The notes beneath the pieces were generated by a model that was given only the letters and a program-made list of their open reading frames with translations, was not told the DNA's origin and searched no databases. From Candidatus Villigracilis propinquus (GTDB lineage Bacteria > Chloroflexota > Anaerolineae > Anaerolineales > Villigracilaceae): a stretch of 64,000 nt of DNA. The translations under genes and the position numbers were made by a program. The stretch spans positions 62,001 to 126,000 of the forward strand of contig JADKDM010000009.1 in assembly GCA_016714565.1 (NCBI GenBank), written 5' to 3'. Position 1 is the stretch's first letter. Each line of letters opens with the position of its first letter. Below, one piece after another: positions 1 to 8,878 of this stretch.

Positions 1-297
1 CTGACATTTTCCTGGATGCTCGGGCAGCCCATCAAAGACACACTCTGCGGCACAAAAGTGATGTGGAAAAAAGAATACGAGGAGATCGCCGCCAACCGCT
101 CCTACTTCGGCGACTTCGACCCCTTTGGCGATTTTGACCTGATCTTCGGCGCGGCAAAACTGAACCGCAAGATCATCGACCTCCCTATCCGCTACCGCGA
201 GCGCACCTATGGCACCACCAACATCTCCCGCTGGAAACACGGTCTGCTCCTGTTACGGATGGTTGCATTCGCAGCGCGAAGAATTAAGTTTGTATAA
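1..297 (+). CDS. Glycosyltransferase family 2, C-terminal part (cut by window edge)
   Basis: The frame is open from base 1 and stops with TAA at 295-297, so only about the last 98 residues are present. The segment with DTLCGTK, GDFDPFGDFDLIFGAAK and the run ending in RERTYGTTNISRW resembles the C-terminal half of GT2 enzymes of the dolichyl-phosphate-mannose synthase type, where a GTT(N/K) motif follows the acceptor-loop strand. Such enzymes pass a sugar from an NDP-sugar to a polyprenyl phosphate at the cytosolic face of the membrane. No trans-membrane tail follows. A methyltransferase starts 21 bases downstream on the same strand, so the two are probably cotranscribed. The family call is by sequence resemblance; the donor sugar cannot be read. 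Confidence 0.8.
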   Translation: MTFSWMLGQPIKDTLCGTKVMWKKEYEEIAANRSYFGDFDPFGDFDLIFGAAKLNRKIIDLPIRYRERTYGTTNISRWKHGLLLLRMVAFAARRIKFV

Positions 298-318
298 AAA
301 CTCTTTCAAGGAATCCTC

Positions 319-963
319 ATGTCTCAAAAACTAAAACTGCTCCCCGCCGAAAAATACAAAGGTGTCAATCAGTACGACCCCATAAAATTCTATTACTGGC
401 CCATCTTCGGCCGCATGTACCGCGAACGTGTGGAACTGGCATTGAATGAATGCACAGGCGGTGAGCGCATCCTTGAAGTCGGCTTCGGGACTGGGCTTGC
501 CTTCCCCAACTTGCATGACAACTACAAGGAAATCCACGGCATTGACCTGACCGCCGATATTGACGCCGTCAAATCTGTATTCGAGCCGATGGGAATTCCG
601 CTCTACCTGAAAAAAGGCGATGTGCTGGACATGCCCTACTACGAGGATAATTTCTTTGATACCGTGTTGATGGTCAGCATATTGGAACACTTAAAGCCGC
701 TTGAGCTGGAGCAGGCCTTCGCGGAAGTGAAGCGCGTCCTCAAGCCGGGTGGGCAAATGGTGTATGGAACTCCCGTCGAAAAACCGTTCATGGTCTTCAT
801 GTTCAAAATGCTGGGACACACCATCCGCGACGAACACTTCTCCACCGAAAAAGAGATCGCCGCCGCCGCGCACAAGGTTTTCTCAAGCGGCAAGGTGATT
901 GAGATGAAAAGCACGCCGCCCATCGCAGGCACGGTCTACACCGTTGGAAATTTCATCAAGTAA
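319..963 (+). CDS. Class I SAM-dependent methyltransferase
   Basis: A protein of 214 residues. It carries SAM-binding motif I (ILEVGFGTG, about residues 51-59), an acidic residue ending the next strand (GIDLT) and a MVSILEHL motif followed by RVLKPGGQMVYGTP, typical of the Methyltransf_11 family. The start is supported by AAGGA about six bases before the ATG. It follows the GT2 gene by 21 bases and is closed by a strong hairpin terminator. It could be a ubiquinone/menaquinone-type C-methylase homologue or a sugar methylase; in this setting a glycan-modifying role is an inference. Confidence 0.85.
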   Translation: MSQKLKLLPAEKYKGVNQYDPIKFYYWPIFGRMYRERVELALNECTGGERILEVGFGTGLAFPNLHDNYKEIHGIDLTADIDAVKSVFEPMGIPLYLKKGDVLDMPYYEDNFFDTVLMVSILEHLKPLELEQAFAEVKRVLKPGGQMVYGTPVEKPFMVFMFKMLGHTIRDEHFSTEKEIAAAAHKVFSSGKVIEMKSTPPIAGTVYTVGNFIK

Positions 964-964
964 T

Positions 965-995
965 AAAAACGGCCACCGAACGGTGGCCGTTTTTT
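965..995. terminator. Bidirectional rho-independent terminator
   Basis: Arms ACGGCCACCG (969-978) and CGGTGGCCGT (981-990) pair perfectly. An A-run precedes the left arm and a T-run (990-995) follows the right arm, so it can end transcription in both directions. It lies between convergent genes, and the stop codon of the minus-strand gene (995-997) touches the T-run. Confidence 0.9.
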
Positions 996-2638
996 CAACG
1001 CACTCTCTCGTAGATCTGAATTCTGGGGTTGACCGCTGATATGGAAACCTGCGGCAGATAGGGCGGCAAACTGTAGGCGAATTCCTTTAGCAGGCGGTAC
1101 GTGGTGATCTCCCCTGCAAGTAATTTTTTGAAGAAGTCACATTCCACGGGATTCGTTTCGCAGATCGAATCGTTGTAAAACCTTGAATAGGTGAGGGTGT
1201 CTATTACAAAGTAATCGGTATCGCGGGCCAGCAACCCCTGCTCACCGAGGTTGTATTCATAGCGTCCGCCGGTGGGTACAATATCCGTTGGATACTTTAC
1301 AAAATAGATCGGGTAGTTGTGCGCGCGCTCGAATTGCTTTTTATTGATAAGCGGCGGGTAGAGGGTGTATTCCATGCTCTTCTGGTATCCGCGCATGGAT
1401 GCGATATATTCACTGGCAGGGATGCGTGCATCGTTCTCGAACAACAGGGCAATGCTCACCAAACGAAGGAGGGAATAGCTGATCCCAACCACAAGCAGGG
1501 CGATTATCACCGGCTGGATAAAATTCAAATTCATGCGCTTTGCAATAGCAGCAATTTCATCCACCAGAAACGCGCCAAGGATCGCTAAAAACGGTACAAA
1601 GGGAATGAAGTACCGCCCAATATAGTTAATGGATATCATAAAGGGCAGGTCAAAGATCAGCACGGCAGCCATGAGAACGCCCACTCCCTGTGCCAGCTTA
1701 TTTTCAAAGGAGACCTTCCCAATTTTCGACAAGATCAGCCGCGCAGCAAACCACAGGAACGCGATGATGAAGATATAGTAAGCGAAAGCCCCAACCGCCT
1801 CTTTGAACACCGCCCATTGACCGTACAACCCGAGCGGCGAGCCGGAGTTGAATCCATATTGGGGATAATTCTGCAGGGCGGGGATCACATGCGAAAAATA
1901 ATAGACCGGCGAGAACAGCGCCTTCGGTGTACCGAGGCTGTATCCTAAAAGAGAGATCACACCGCCGAGGAAAAGGGTCCCGATCATGGAAAGCCAGCGG
2001 TTGCGGACTTCCGTCCAATTCACCACAACATACACTGCCATGGGCAGAAGGATAAGACTCCCGCCGGTATACTTGCTGGAGGCCGCCAACCCCACGCAAA
2101 AGAAGGAAATATACAACCATCTTATGGAGCGGGTATGTTGATATTTGATGATAAAGAACACGCAAAGGATGGCGAATAATTGCAGGTAGAGATCGTTGTG
2201 GGCGAAGCGTCCATTCGCAGCAGCCACGCCACTGGCGATGTATAAAATCCCTGCCAGTGTGGATATGCGTTTGTTCGCGCCGATCATGCGCGCAGTGACA
2301 TAGATCAACGCACCCGCCAACGCCCCCAGCAGGCATGAAAACGAGCGTGCCGCCACAATGAACGCGAAGCTCGAACGTCCCGTTGCATTTACAAGCCAGC
2401 CAATGGCATACATGACGTACTTTGGCAGGGAGGGATAATTGAAGTCCGGTTCGGAGACGTCGAAAACCATTTCCCCGCGCAGGGCGCTATCCACCCGCCA
2501 GATCAATTCATCGGGATTCCATAGGGCAGGCGCCCCCCAGCTCACTCCGGGAAGGGAAACTGCAAGAAAAAGCAGGGAGATGAATAAAGGCAGCAGCCAT
2601 TCATTCTTCTGGATAAAGTCAATTATTCTTTGTTTCAA
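995..2638 (-). CDS. GT39/ArnT-like multi-membrane-span glycosyltransferase (GT-C)
   Basis: A 547-residue protein with about ten or more hydrophobic segments. A first extracytoplasmic loop after the first membrane span carries an acidic PDE motif (ALWNPDELIWR, about residues 39-49), where GT-C enzymes have their catalytic acid. A soluble C-terminal domain follows from about residue 430. Family members transfer a sugar from a polyprenyl-phosphate donor on the outer face of the membrane. The start is TTG with GGAG eight bases upstream; no in-frame ATG lies near. Its end meets the bidirectional terminator, and the next gene upstream ends 78 bases before it. The acceptor (protein, lipid or glycan) cannot be told. 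Confidence 0.75.
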   Translation of the reverse strand: MKQRIIDFIQKNEWLLPLFISLLFLAVSLPGVSWGAPALWNPDELIWRVDSALRGEMVFDVSEPDFNYPSLPKYVMYAIGWLVNATGRSSFAFIVAARSFSCLLGALAGALIYVTARMIGANKRISTLAGILYIASGVAAANGRFAHNDLYLQLFAILCVFFIIKYQHTRSIRWLYISFFCVGLAASSKYTGGSLILLPMAVYVVVNWTEVRNRWLSMIGTLFLGGVISLLGYSLGTPKALFSPVYYFSHVIPALQNYPQYGFNSGSPLGLYGQWAVFKEAVGAFAYYIFIIAFLWFAARLILSKIGKVSFENKLAQGVGVLMAAVLIFDLPFMISINYIGRYFIPFVPFLAILGAFLVDEIAAIAKRMNLNFIQPVIIALLVVGISYSLLRLVSIALLFENDARIPASEYIASMRGYQKSMEYTLYPPLINKKQFERAHNYPIYFVKYPTDIVPTGGRYEYNLGEQGLLARDTDYFVIDTLTYSRFYNDSICETNPVECDFFKKLLAGEITTYRLLKEFAYSLPPYLPQVSISAVNPRIQIYERVR

Positions 2639-2716
2639 GGGGAATTCTCCGCAAACGGCTTTTGCAACTAGCGGGGTGGTTTTGGCGTTGTCGATACTTA
2701 TTTTCCTGCGCGGATT

Positions 2717-4789
2717 TTAGGGCAGATCACAATCCACCGGTGTTTCCCGTGGGATAAGTAATTGCACGCCGACCTCTTTTTGCGTGCTCGCTTCCTGATA
2801 ATAGCAGAGGAGTGGTTTCGTGACCCAGGTGACCCAGGCGTTGTTCTCCTCGCCAAACTCAAAGGAACTGTCTTTGATGGGGGTGAACAATTTTTCGCTT
2901 ACGATCAGGGAAAATCTGTGGGCAGCCAGATCGTTATAGAAAGTCTGGAAGTATTCAGCATTTCCGCTCAACGCCTCATTCATCAATACTTTCTTTTCAT
3001 ATTGCGGCACCAACGGGATGCCTTTGATATAGCCGAATGTTAATAGCTGACGCTGATCAAGGAACAGCACTTCGCCGCCTTCCTCCACGGCAACGGTCGA
3101 GGCATCCTGTATCTTTTCCAATGCGCGGTTTATTTTTTCATCGGAAGGCAGCAGGTCGAGGGATTTTTCATCAGGGGCATCGGCCAACACCGCGAGGGCT
3201 GTGGCCTGTTCCCCATATTGGAAGGAGCGCATCTGCCGCCACGGTCCAAGGGCAGGGATGACAAGGGCTGCGACGATGACAACTTTCATCCACACTGGCA
3301 GTTGGCTCGGATTGAGGATGGCTTCCCTGCCGCCGTTGTACCAGGCGATGAGGCCGGTAAAAGCGAGGCCAATCAGGAACATATCCATATTATGCAGGTC
3401 ACCGCCGCCGCCGATCTTGGTGCTTGCCACCAGACCCACCGCAAGGAAGGCCAGCAGGGAGCCTGTCAACGCGAGTTTTTGCCAGAGGTTCAATGCCCAT
3501 TTTTTTGTAATGGCGAGCCAGAACAAAATGACCAGCAGCGGCAGCACAGCGATCAGCAAGCCTATGAGGATGCCGTTCCCATAGGTTGAATTGGGAAGCA
3601 GACGGTACCAGAGCAAGGGCTGGCGGGATACTTCCGAGGCGATGCTTTCGGCTGTGTTCCCGGTACCGGCTATTTGTTCGCCCACGCTCTCAATATTCAC
3701 GGGAGTTGTTGGCGCAGGGTTTACGATCTGCAACAACAACGGAAGCATCTTTGGCAGGAGGTAGCCGCCGAATAAACCGGCAATGCCCAAAGCGATTGCC
3801 CGTGCCCATTGAGATGCAACCAGCTTCCCGTTAAGAAGAGAGGCGCCAGCCAGTTCCAGCATCCCGATCCAAATGCCGGGGGCGAACATCCATGTATAGC
3901 GGCTGGCTTGGGCAAAGAATCCGGCGTAGACAACGAGGGGAATGGAAATCCACAGGCTTCTGCCCCAGATCAAAATAGTGAGCGCGGCAGACAGTACCAG
4001 CGGGGAATGGATGGGTCCTTGTTTCAGGAACAGGAATATCCACAAAATGATGAAGGGCCAGCTTCGGTTGTTTTCTTTGACGATGCGGAAGGCGGCGAGG
4101 CCGACCAGAAAGTAGGGGATGATCGTTGTCAGCCCGAGCCATAGCCTTTCCATTTCAATCGTCAGGCCGGGGATGAGGAAGGGCAGGCCACCGATCAGCA
4201 GCCGACTTTGGTCCAACAGCACGTAAATAGTATCGTCTTCGCGGACGTTGTAAATGGCTTTTCCAAAGAGAGTGGAGTAATCCCACAGGCGGTTGCCCTC
4301 CGACCAGCCAAGCGAGAAGGGATAATCCGTCACGTTTTGCAGAGAGATGGCGATGGAGAAGGATGCCGCCGTGAGGGCGAGCGCAGCCAACAATTCCTTC
4401 CAGCCTGCCAATGTGTCGTCGCTGCTGGCAAGAAATGCAAAGATGAAAACAACTGTGATCCAGATCAACGCGCGGATATAGAACCCGTGAAAGACGATGC
4501 CCCACTTTGTGTATTGCAAAAACCAAACAGGAAAGGCAATCACAAGGACAGCAATGACCCAGCGCAGGAACTTGATCCCATTTCGCCAGGAGATGAGTTT
4601 CGCGAAAGCAGAGGAAAGACTGCCGTGCCGCTGTAAAACAATGCCCGCAAACAGGGCGAGGCAGAAGATGGAAAAAACAAAGAAGAGGAGAAGCCATGTA
4701 ATGGAAAACGCGCCGACTGCGTTCCCGGTGCCTGAGGCAACATGATAAAACTCCACACCTGCGCCAATGAACAAGATGGCCGCAAGCAA
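2717..4789 (-). CDS. Large multi-membrane-span protein, GT-C-like; paralogue of 48985-50964
   Basis: About 690 residues with some 12-14 hydrophobic segments and a soluble C-terminal domain. It shares blocks with the protein at 48985-50964: YPFSLGWSEGNR versus YPFSIGYSEASR, VASTKIGGGGDLHNMD versus VVSTKIGGGGDLHNMD, and GGEVLFLDQRQLLTF versus GGEVLFITERQLLTF. The family is unnamed to me; the layout suggests an integral membrane glycosyltransferase. The frame can begin at TTG 4789, but no ribosome site precedes it. An ATG at 4832 with GAGG upstream reads MNRAGVQIKDNLIL and joins this frame if one base near 4790 is removed. The true gene is therefore probably 2717-4832 with a one-base insertion in this sequence. 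Confidence 0.7.
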   Translation of the reverse strand: MLAAILFIGAGVEFYHVASGTGNAVGAFSITWLLLFFVFSIFCLALFAGIVLQRHGSLSSAFAKLISWRNGIKFLRWVIAVLVIAFPVWFLQYTKWGIVFHGFYIRALIWITVVFIFAFLASSDDTLAGWKELLAALALTAASFSIAISLQNVTDYPFSLGWSEGNRLWDYSTLFGKAIYNVREDDTIYVLLDQSRLLIGGLPFLIPGLTIEMERLWLGLTTIIPYFLVGLAAFRIVKENNRSWPFIILWIFLFLKQGPIHSPLVLSAALTILIWGRSLWISIPLVVYAGFFAQASRYTWMFAPGIWIGMLELAGASLLNGKLVASQWARAIALGIAGLFGGYLLPKMLPLLLQIVNPAPTTPVNIESVGEQIAGTGNTAESIASEVSRQPLLWYRLLPNSTYGNGILIGLLIAVLPLLVILFWLAITKKWALNLWQKLALTGSLLAFLAVGLVASTKIGGGGDLHNMDMFLIGLAFTGLIAWYNGGREAILNPSQLPVWMKVVIVAALVIPALGPWRQMRSFQYGEQATALAVLADAPDEKSLDLLPSDEKINRALEKIQDASTVAVEEGGEVLFLDQRQLLTFGYIKGIPLVPQYEKKVLMNEALSGNAEYFQTFYNDLAAHRFSLIVSEKLFTPIKDSSFEFGEENNAWVTWVTKPLLCYYQEASTQKEVGVQLLIPRETPVDCDLP

Positions 4790-4897
4790 GGAGAATTAAA
4801 TTGTCTTTGATCTGTACACCGGCACGATTCATTCTTAAGCCTCTGGCAGTTTTGTATTATTTTCAGAACGTACGCAGTTCAAAATCTTTAGCCGCAA

Positions 4898-6091
4898 TTA
4901 CCGGTTTTCGCAGACCTTGCGGAGCGCATGCAGCACTTGCATATTATTTTCTTTCAGGCAATTCTGCATCAATTCCAAATACTGGCTGCACATACGGTCA
5001 ACTGTGTAATTTTTTGAAATATGCATCCTCGCCGCCGCGCCCATTCTGATGCGGGCCTCGGGGTCACGGAGCAATTGTAATATAGCCTGAGCCAGCGCTT
5101 CAGGGTTTTCAACGGGTACGAACAAGCCGTGTTCGCCTTCCACGAGAACCTCATCCACACCTTCGACCTTCGTGGCAATGGATGGCAGTCCCGCGCTCAT
5201 CGCTTCCAACAGCGCAATGGGCAGCCCCTCCCAACGTGACGGCAGAATAAAAATATCCGCACCTGCAAGGTATCGCGCGATATGCTCTGTCTTCCCGGCA
5301 GTTTTACAGAATTTGATACACCCAGTCTTTCAATCTGCGATTGCAAATCCGCGCGCAGCGGACCTTCGCCAAAGATCCACGCTTTGGCGTTGGGAAATTC
5401 CTTCAACACATCCGGCATACATGCGACGAGGACTTCATGCGCCTTTTGATAAACGAGACGACCGACCGATACCAGCACGAGGTCATCCAACACCCATCCC
5501 CGCCTCTTTTCTTAACTCGGGCCTGATTCGGTTTTCTATGGGCAGGGGAACAATCCCATTCGTGATGACCGCAATGCGCTCTTCACGGATGCCTTCGCGC
5601 AGGGAAATTTCATGGGTCTTTTGTGAGACGGCTACAATTTTATGCGCGATGTTGTGGTTCACCATCCATGAGTGGATGCGCTCACGCCAGCGCGAAAAAC
5701 CTTCGATCACGCCGTGATGTGTGGCGATCCGCACCGGGACGCGCGCCAGCCATGCAATGGGCAATGCCACCATGTTGCTGTCGTGCGTAAAAGTTTCGAT
5801 GACATCGATCTTTTCGCGGCGCAGGAATTTCCAAAGGGAGAATAATCCTCTTACGAGAGATAAGAGATTGCCCACCTTGCCTTTGCCGTGTCCGCGAAAG
5901 GCTTGCAGGTTGATGATCTTGACAGGTGTATCAGCCTGCCATTTTTCATACAGGCCTTCCTTGTCATACAAAAAGATGACGAATACTTTATGCCCGTGCT
6001 CGTGGAACCAGCGTGCCTGATCGAGCAGCACCCTTTGCGCGCCGCCGGTTGCCATTTGTGTGCCAAGAAGAAGAATGGAAAGAGGTTTCAT
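4898..6091 (-). pseudogene. GT4-type glycosyltransferase broken by two frameshifts
   Basis: Three overlapping frames make one GT-B glycosyltransferase of about 395 residues. 6091-5483 gives the N-terminal Rossmann half, starting MKPLSILLLGTQMATGGAQR. 5493 to about 5290 gives LVLVSVGRLVYQKAHEVL, the start of the GT1/GT4 C-terminal domain. About 5290-4898 gives YLAGADIFILPSRWEGLP and the donor-site ALLEAMSAGLP. Dropping one G in the GGG at 5493-5495 and adding one A near 5292 restores a continuous protein. Both are homopolymer indels, so a sequence error is as likely as a dead gene. The start overlaps the upstream gene by ATGA (6088-6091), which implies translational coupling. Confidence 0.8.
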
Positions 6092-7185
6092 GCTTTTATG
6101 GAGTCATCCAAAATCTTTTGGAAGAACGCGAGGCGGGATTGTTCCTTTTTCTGCTGGTCAAAATACGGATAAACCTTTTCAACGTCCACACGTTTGCCCA
6201 TCATGGCATAGGCGAATGCGCGGATCTTTTCGTGAAACTCCGTCACATTGTTCTCGCTGTTGGGAATCCGCAGGATGGTATCCTGCGCAACTTCACTGAG
6301 GTCTGTATCGTGATAAGCGATGATGACCGGCACTCCGTAGGAAAGGGCTTCCCTCACTTTCAGGGTACATGCCTCGTCCATGTTCTTGCGATGCAGAGCT
6401 AATGTTCCGCAGGCGACATCGGTTGTGAGGTAGATCGCTCGCAGCTGCGCGCGATCCATAAAGCCGAGCAAATGCGCGTTCGCAGGGATGGGCATGTTCA
6501 CATCTGCGGTGGAATAGCCGACGAGATTTACGGTAACATCAGGGCATGTTTCGGCAAAGCGGATTAACTTATCCACACCGTGCCAGTCCATGCCGGGGGA
6601 GGCGACCATGGTGATGACGGGATTGGTGTTTTTTGCAGGCGGGAGAAGTTCAGCGCTGCTTAAGTCTATGCCGTTTGAGATGACTACATTAGGCTTGTTG
6701 TATTTGGCGGGGAAGGCGCGGATCAATTCACGGGTGGGGGGAATGAATCCGGAGACAGAAGCAAATGTCAGATTGCGGGTGAGGCGGTTCATCCAGTAGA
6801 AAAATTTTCCGCGTGAGGCATATTCCACTTTGTCGTTGGAATTTGTCTCCAGCACGACGGGCGCGATCCTGAAAATATGGTGCAGGGGAAAGGAATACAG
6901 TCCGTAGCGCAGGTAGATGATATCGGGTTTGTATTGCGCTATCGCCGCGAGCATTTGATTCAACATGGAACTGCGGTTGATCTCGCGCTTGAGCAAATTG
7001 ACGCGCGCATCAAAAATGAATTGGCGTTCCCCGGGAAATGGAATCTCCGCCGGAGTGAGGCTGAAGATGGAGACTTCGTGCCCATGCTCGCGCCAAATCC
7101 CCGTTTGGCTTTTTATTTTTTTTCCCACGCCGCCCTGCATGATCTCCGGCGCAACGTGGATGGTGACGTAGGCGATACGCATCAT
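6088..7185 (-). CDS. GT4-type glycosyltransferase
   Basis: About 365 residues from ATG 7185 (or the adjacent ATG 7182), starting MRIAYVTIHVAPEIMQGGVG, a normal GT-B N-terminus with the glycine-rich acceptor loop. The C-terminal half has ITMVASPGMDWHGVDKLI and a donor-site region CTLKVREALSYGVPVI with the conserved glutamate. The frame stays open to 7452, but residues upstream of 7185 are not protein-like and run into the divergent gene, so the shorter form is chosen. It is the first gene of the minus-strand group ending at 995 and is coupled to the next glycosyltransferase. Sugar and linkage are unknown. Confidence 0.8.
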   Translation of the reverse strand: MMRIAYVTIHVAPEIMQGGVGKKIKSQTGIWREHGHEVSIFSLTPAEIPFPGERQFIFDARVNLLKREINRSSMLNQMLAAIAQYKPDIIYLRYGLYSFPLHHIFRIAPVVLETNSNDKVEYASRGKFFYWMNRLTRNLTFASVSGFIPPTRELIRAFPAKYNKPNVVISNGIDLSSAELLPPAKNTNPVITMVASPGMDWHGVDKLIRFAETCPDVTVNLVGYSTADVNMPIPANAHLLGFMDRAQLRAIYLTTDVACGTLALHRKNMDEACTLKVREALSYGVPVIIAYHDTDLSEVAQDTILRIPNSENNVTEFHEKIRAFAYAMMGKRVDVEKVYPYFDQQKKEQSRLAFFQKILDDSIKA

Positions 7186-7288
7186 TTGAGATAGAATTGA
7201 ATTCGTGAGTATTTTTTCGCGGCCATTACTTTTAGTATAAGCTATCTTTTTATTCTGGTGCAAACTAATCAAGCATGGGAGCATGAAC
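7186..7288. promoter_or_regulatory. Divergent intergenic region with likely promoters for both sides
   Basis: About 100 A+T-rich bases separate a minus-strand glycosyltransferase from a plus-strand methyltransferase, so it must hold start signals for both. A TATAAG at 7236-7241 could be a plus-strand -10 box, but no good -35 box sits 17 bases before it. GGGAG at 7277-7281 is the ribosome site for the ATG at 7289. Confidence 0.35.
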
Positions 7289-7960
7289 ATGACAGAGGCT
7301 GATCGCTGGAAACAGTTTTGGGGTAAACAAACCACACCGTTACACAGATTTAACACGCCTTTTTGGTACGAAAAATATGCCGAAGAAATCAATCTCATTT
7401 TAAAAGTATCGGAATACTCCGGCGGAGCAGTATTAGAAACTGGTTGCGGCAACGGCGCTTTATTCCCCTATCTTGATATAAACAAGGAATACACCGGAGT
7501 AGATATATCAGAAAGCCTTCTGTCAATATTTCGAAGTAAACACCCGTACGCAAATTTAATTTGCGGTGACTCATCCACCTATCGTTCAAACGAACGTTTT
7601 TCACTGATTTTCAGCAACGGTGTTATACAGTATTTCAACAGACAAATGATGAATCGCTATATGTTAACTTCGATGGATATGTTAGAAGAGAATGGGATTC
7701 TGTTGATAGCAAATATCCTGTGGAAGAATGCAAAAAATGGGTATTATTCGGGAGAACTGACTACAAGAACCCCAAAATCAGGAAATCCCTCTTTGAAAAT
7801 CATCAAATCTTTTATTTGGAGAATTATTAAGCCAAATGATTCTATGGGGCACTTTTATAACCCCAGAGATTTCTTCCAGTATGGGGTAAACACTACAGTT
7901 TATGGCTCATTATTCCATCCATATCGTTTCAGCGTGGTTTTAAGGAAAAAAACTCAATAA
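7289..7960 (+). CDS. Class I SAM-dependent methyltransferase
   Basis: About 223 residues. SAM motif I is VLETGCGNGALFPYL near residue 50; motif II YTGVDIS follows, and FSLIFSNGVIQYF is the post-II region. I start it at ATG 7289, seven bases after GGGAG, rather than at ATG 7283, which is too close to that site. Its stop overlaps the next start as TAATG, so the two are coupled. The gene opens a plus-strand group that is visibly A+T-richer than its neighbours. Its target is unknown; a sugar hydroxyl is an inference from the neighbours. Confidence 0.8.
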   Translation: MTEADRWKQFWGKQTTPLHRFNTPFWYEKYAEEINLILKVSEYSGGAVLETGCGNGALFPYLDINKEYTGVDISESLLSIFRSKHPYANLICGDSSTYRSNERFSLIFSNGVIQYFNRQMMNRYMLTSMDMLEENGILLIANILWKNAKNGYYSGELTTRTPKSGNPSLKIIKSFIWRIIKPNDSMGHFYNPRDFFQYGVNTTVYGSLFHPYRFSVVLRKKTQ

Positions 7961-8874
7961 TGTACAACTCATTATTCCAAAAGGAATGGTGGTTGGATGC
8001 TGTTGCCCCCGGAAAGTGGGGGGCTGTAGTTATACGAAGAGGCGATGAGGTCGCAGCCCGGTTTCCTTATGTTATGGAAAAAAAGTTTGGATTTAGTGTG
8101 CTACAGCAGCCTCCATTAACTCCCACCTTGGGACCTTGGCTTAGAAGCACAGATGCCAGACCATCCAAATCGTTATCCATTCAGAAGGAATTAATTTGGG
8201 AGTTGCTTGAATTGCTACCCCGCTACGATTTTTTTTCACAAAGCCTTAGTCCTTCAATCAGCAATTGGCTTCCCTTTTATTGGAAAGGCTTCGAGCAAAC
8301 TACTCGTTACACCTACATAATTGAAGACTTATTTGATCTTGACAAAATATGGAATGCATTTAGCGAACAGGCACGCCGAAACATTAGAAAAGCTCAAAAG
8401 ACATTAACGGTTAGCACAGAGACAGATATTGAAGAATTTCTATTCCTTAACGAGAAAACTTTTGAACGCCAAGGTAGACCTCTGCCATATAGCAAGGATT
8501 TTATCAGACGCATAGATACTGCGTGCATCCACCAAAAAGCAAGAAAAATTTTTCTTGCCAAGGATAGTAATGGACGGGCTAATGCAGCAGTTTACATCCT
8601 TTGGGACAAAGAATCCGCCTACTACTTGATGGGTGGGGAAGATCCTGCTCTGCGAAACAGCGAAGCGGGGAGCCTATTAATGTGGGAAGCTATAAAATTC
8701 GCAGCAACGGTAACAAAACGTTTTGACTTTGAAGGCAGTATGATTCAATCTGTTGAAAAATTTTTCAGGGGGTTTGGTGGAAAGCAAACACCGTACCATA
8801 AAATTACCAGTGCCAGTAAACGTATGCGCGTTCTAATGAACGGACGCGATTTTATAAGAAGTATGAGAAGATAA
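7960..8874 (+). CDS. FemAB/GNAT-like acyl- or aminoacyl-transferase
   Basis: 304 residues. The N-terminal part (LFQKEWWLDAVAPGKWG) and the central block FSEQARRNIRKAQKT, followed by an FDFEGSM motif near residue 265, match the BioF2-like/FemAB-related acetyltransferase fold, which is often found beside polysaccharide deacetylases in exopolysaccharide clusters. It overlaps the previous gene by one base and is followed four bases on by the deacetylase. Plausible roles are N-acylation of an amino sugar or amino-acid addition to the glycan. The exact substrate cannot be inferred. Confidence 0.7.
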   Translation: MYNSLFQKEWWLDAVAPGKWGAVVIRRGDEVAARFPYVMEKKFGFSVLQQPPLTPTLGPWLRSTDARPSKSLSIQKELIWELLELLPRYDFFSQSLSPSISNWLPFYWKGFEQTTRYTYIIEDLFDLDKIWNAFSEQARRNIRKAQKTLTVSTETDIEEFLFLNEKTFERQGRPLPYSKDFIRRIDTACIHQKARKIFLAKDSNGRANAAVYILWDKESAYYLMGGEDPALRNSEAGSLLMWEAIKFAATVTKRFDFEGSMIQSVEKFFRGFGGKQTPYHKITSASKRMRVLMNGRDFIRSMRR

Positions 8875-8878
8875 ATTT

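Noticed and set aside
2639..2716. GGAGAATTC upstream of the GT-C gene at 995-2638 as a further operator
   Set aside because: There is no second arm and no TTGACA at 17 bases. The GGAG serves as the ribosome site for the TTG start.
7186..7452. N-terminal extension of the glycosyltransferase at 6088-7185
   Set aside because: The extra residues are not protein-like, overlap the divergent methyltransferase and precede a standard GT-B N-terminus at ATG 7185.
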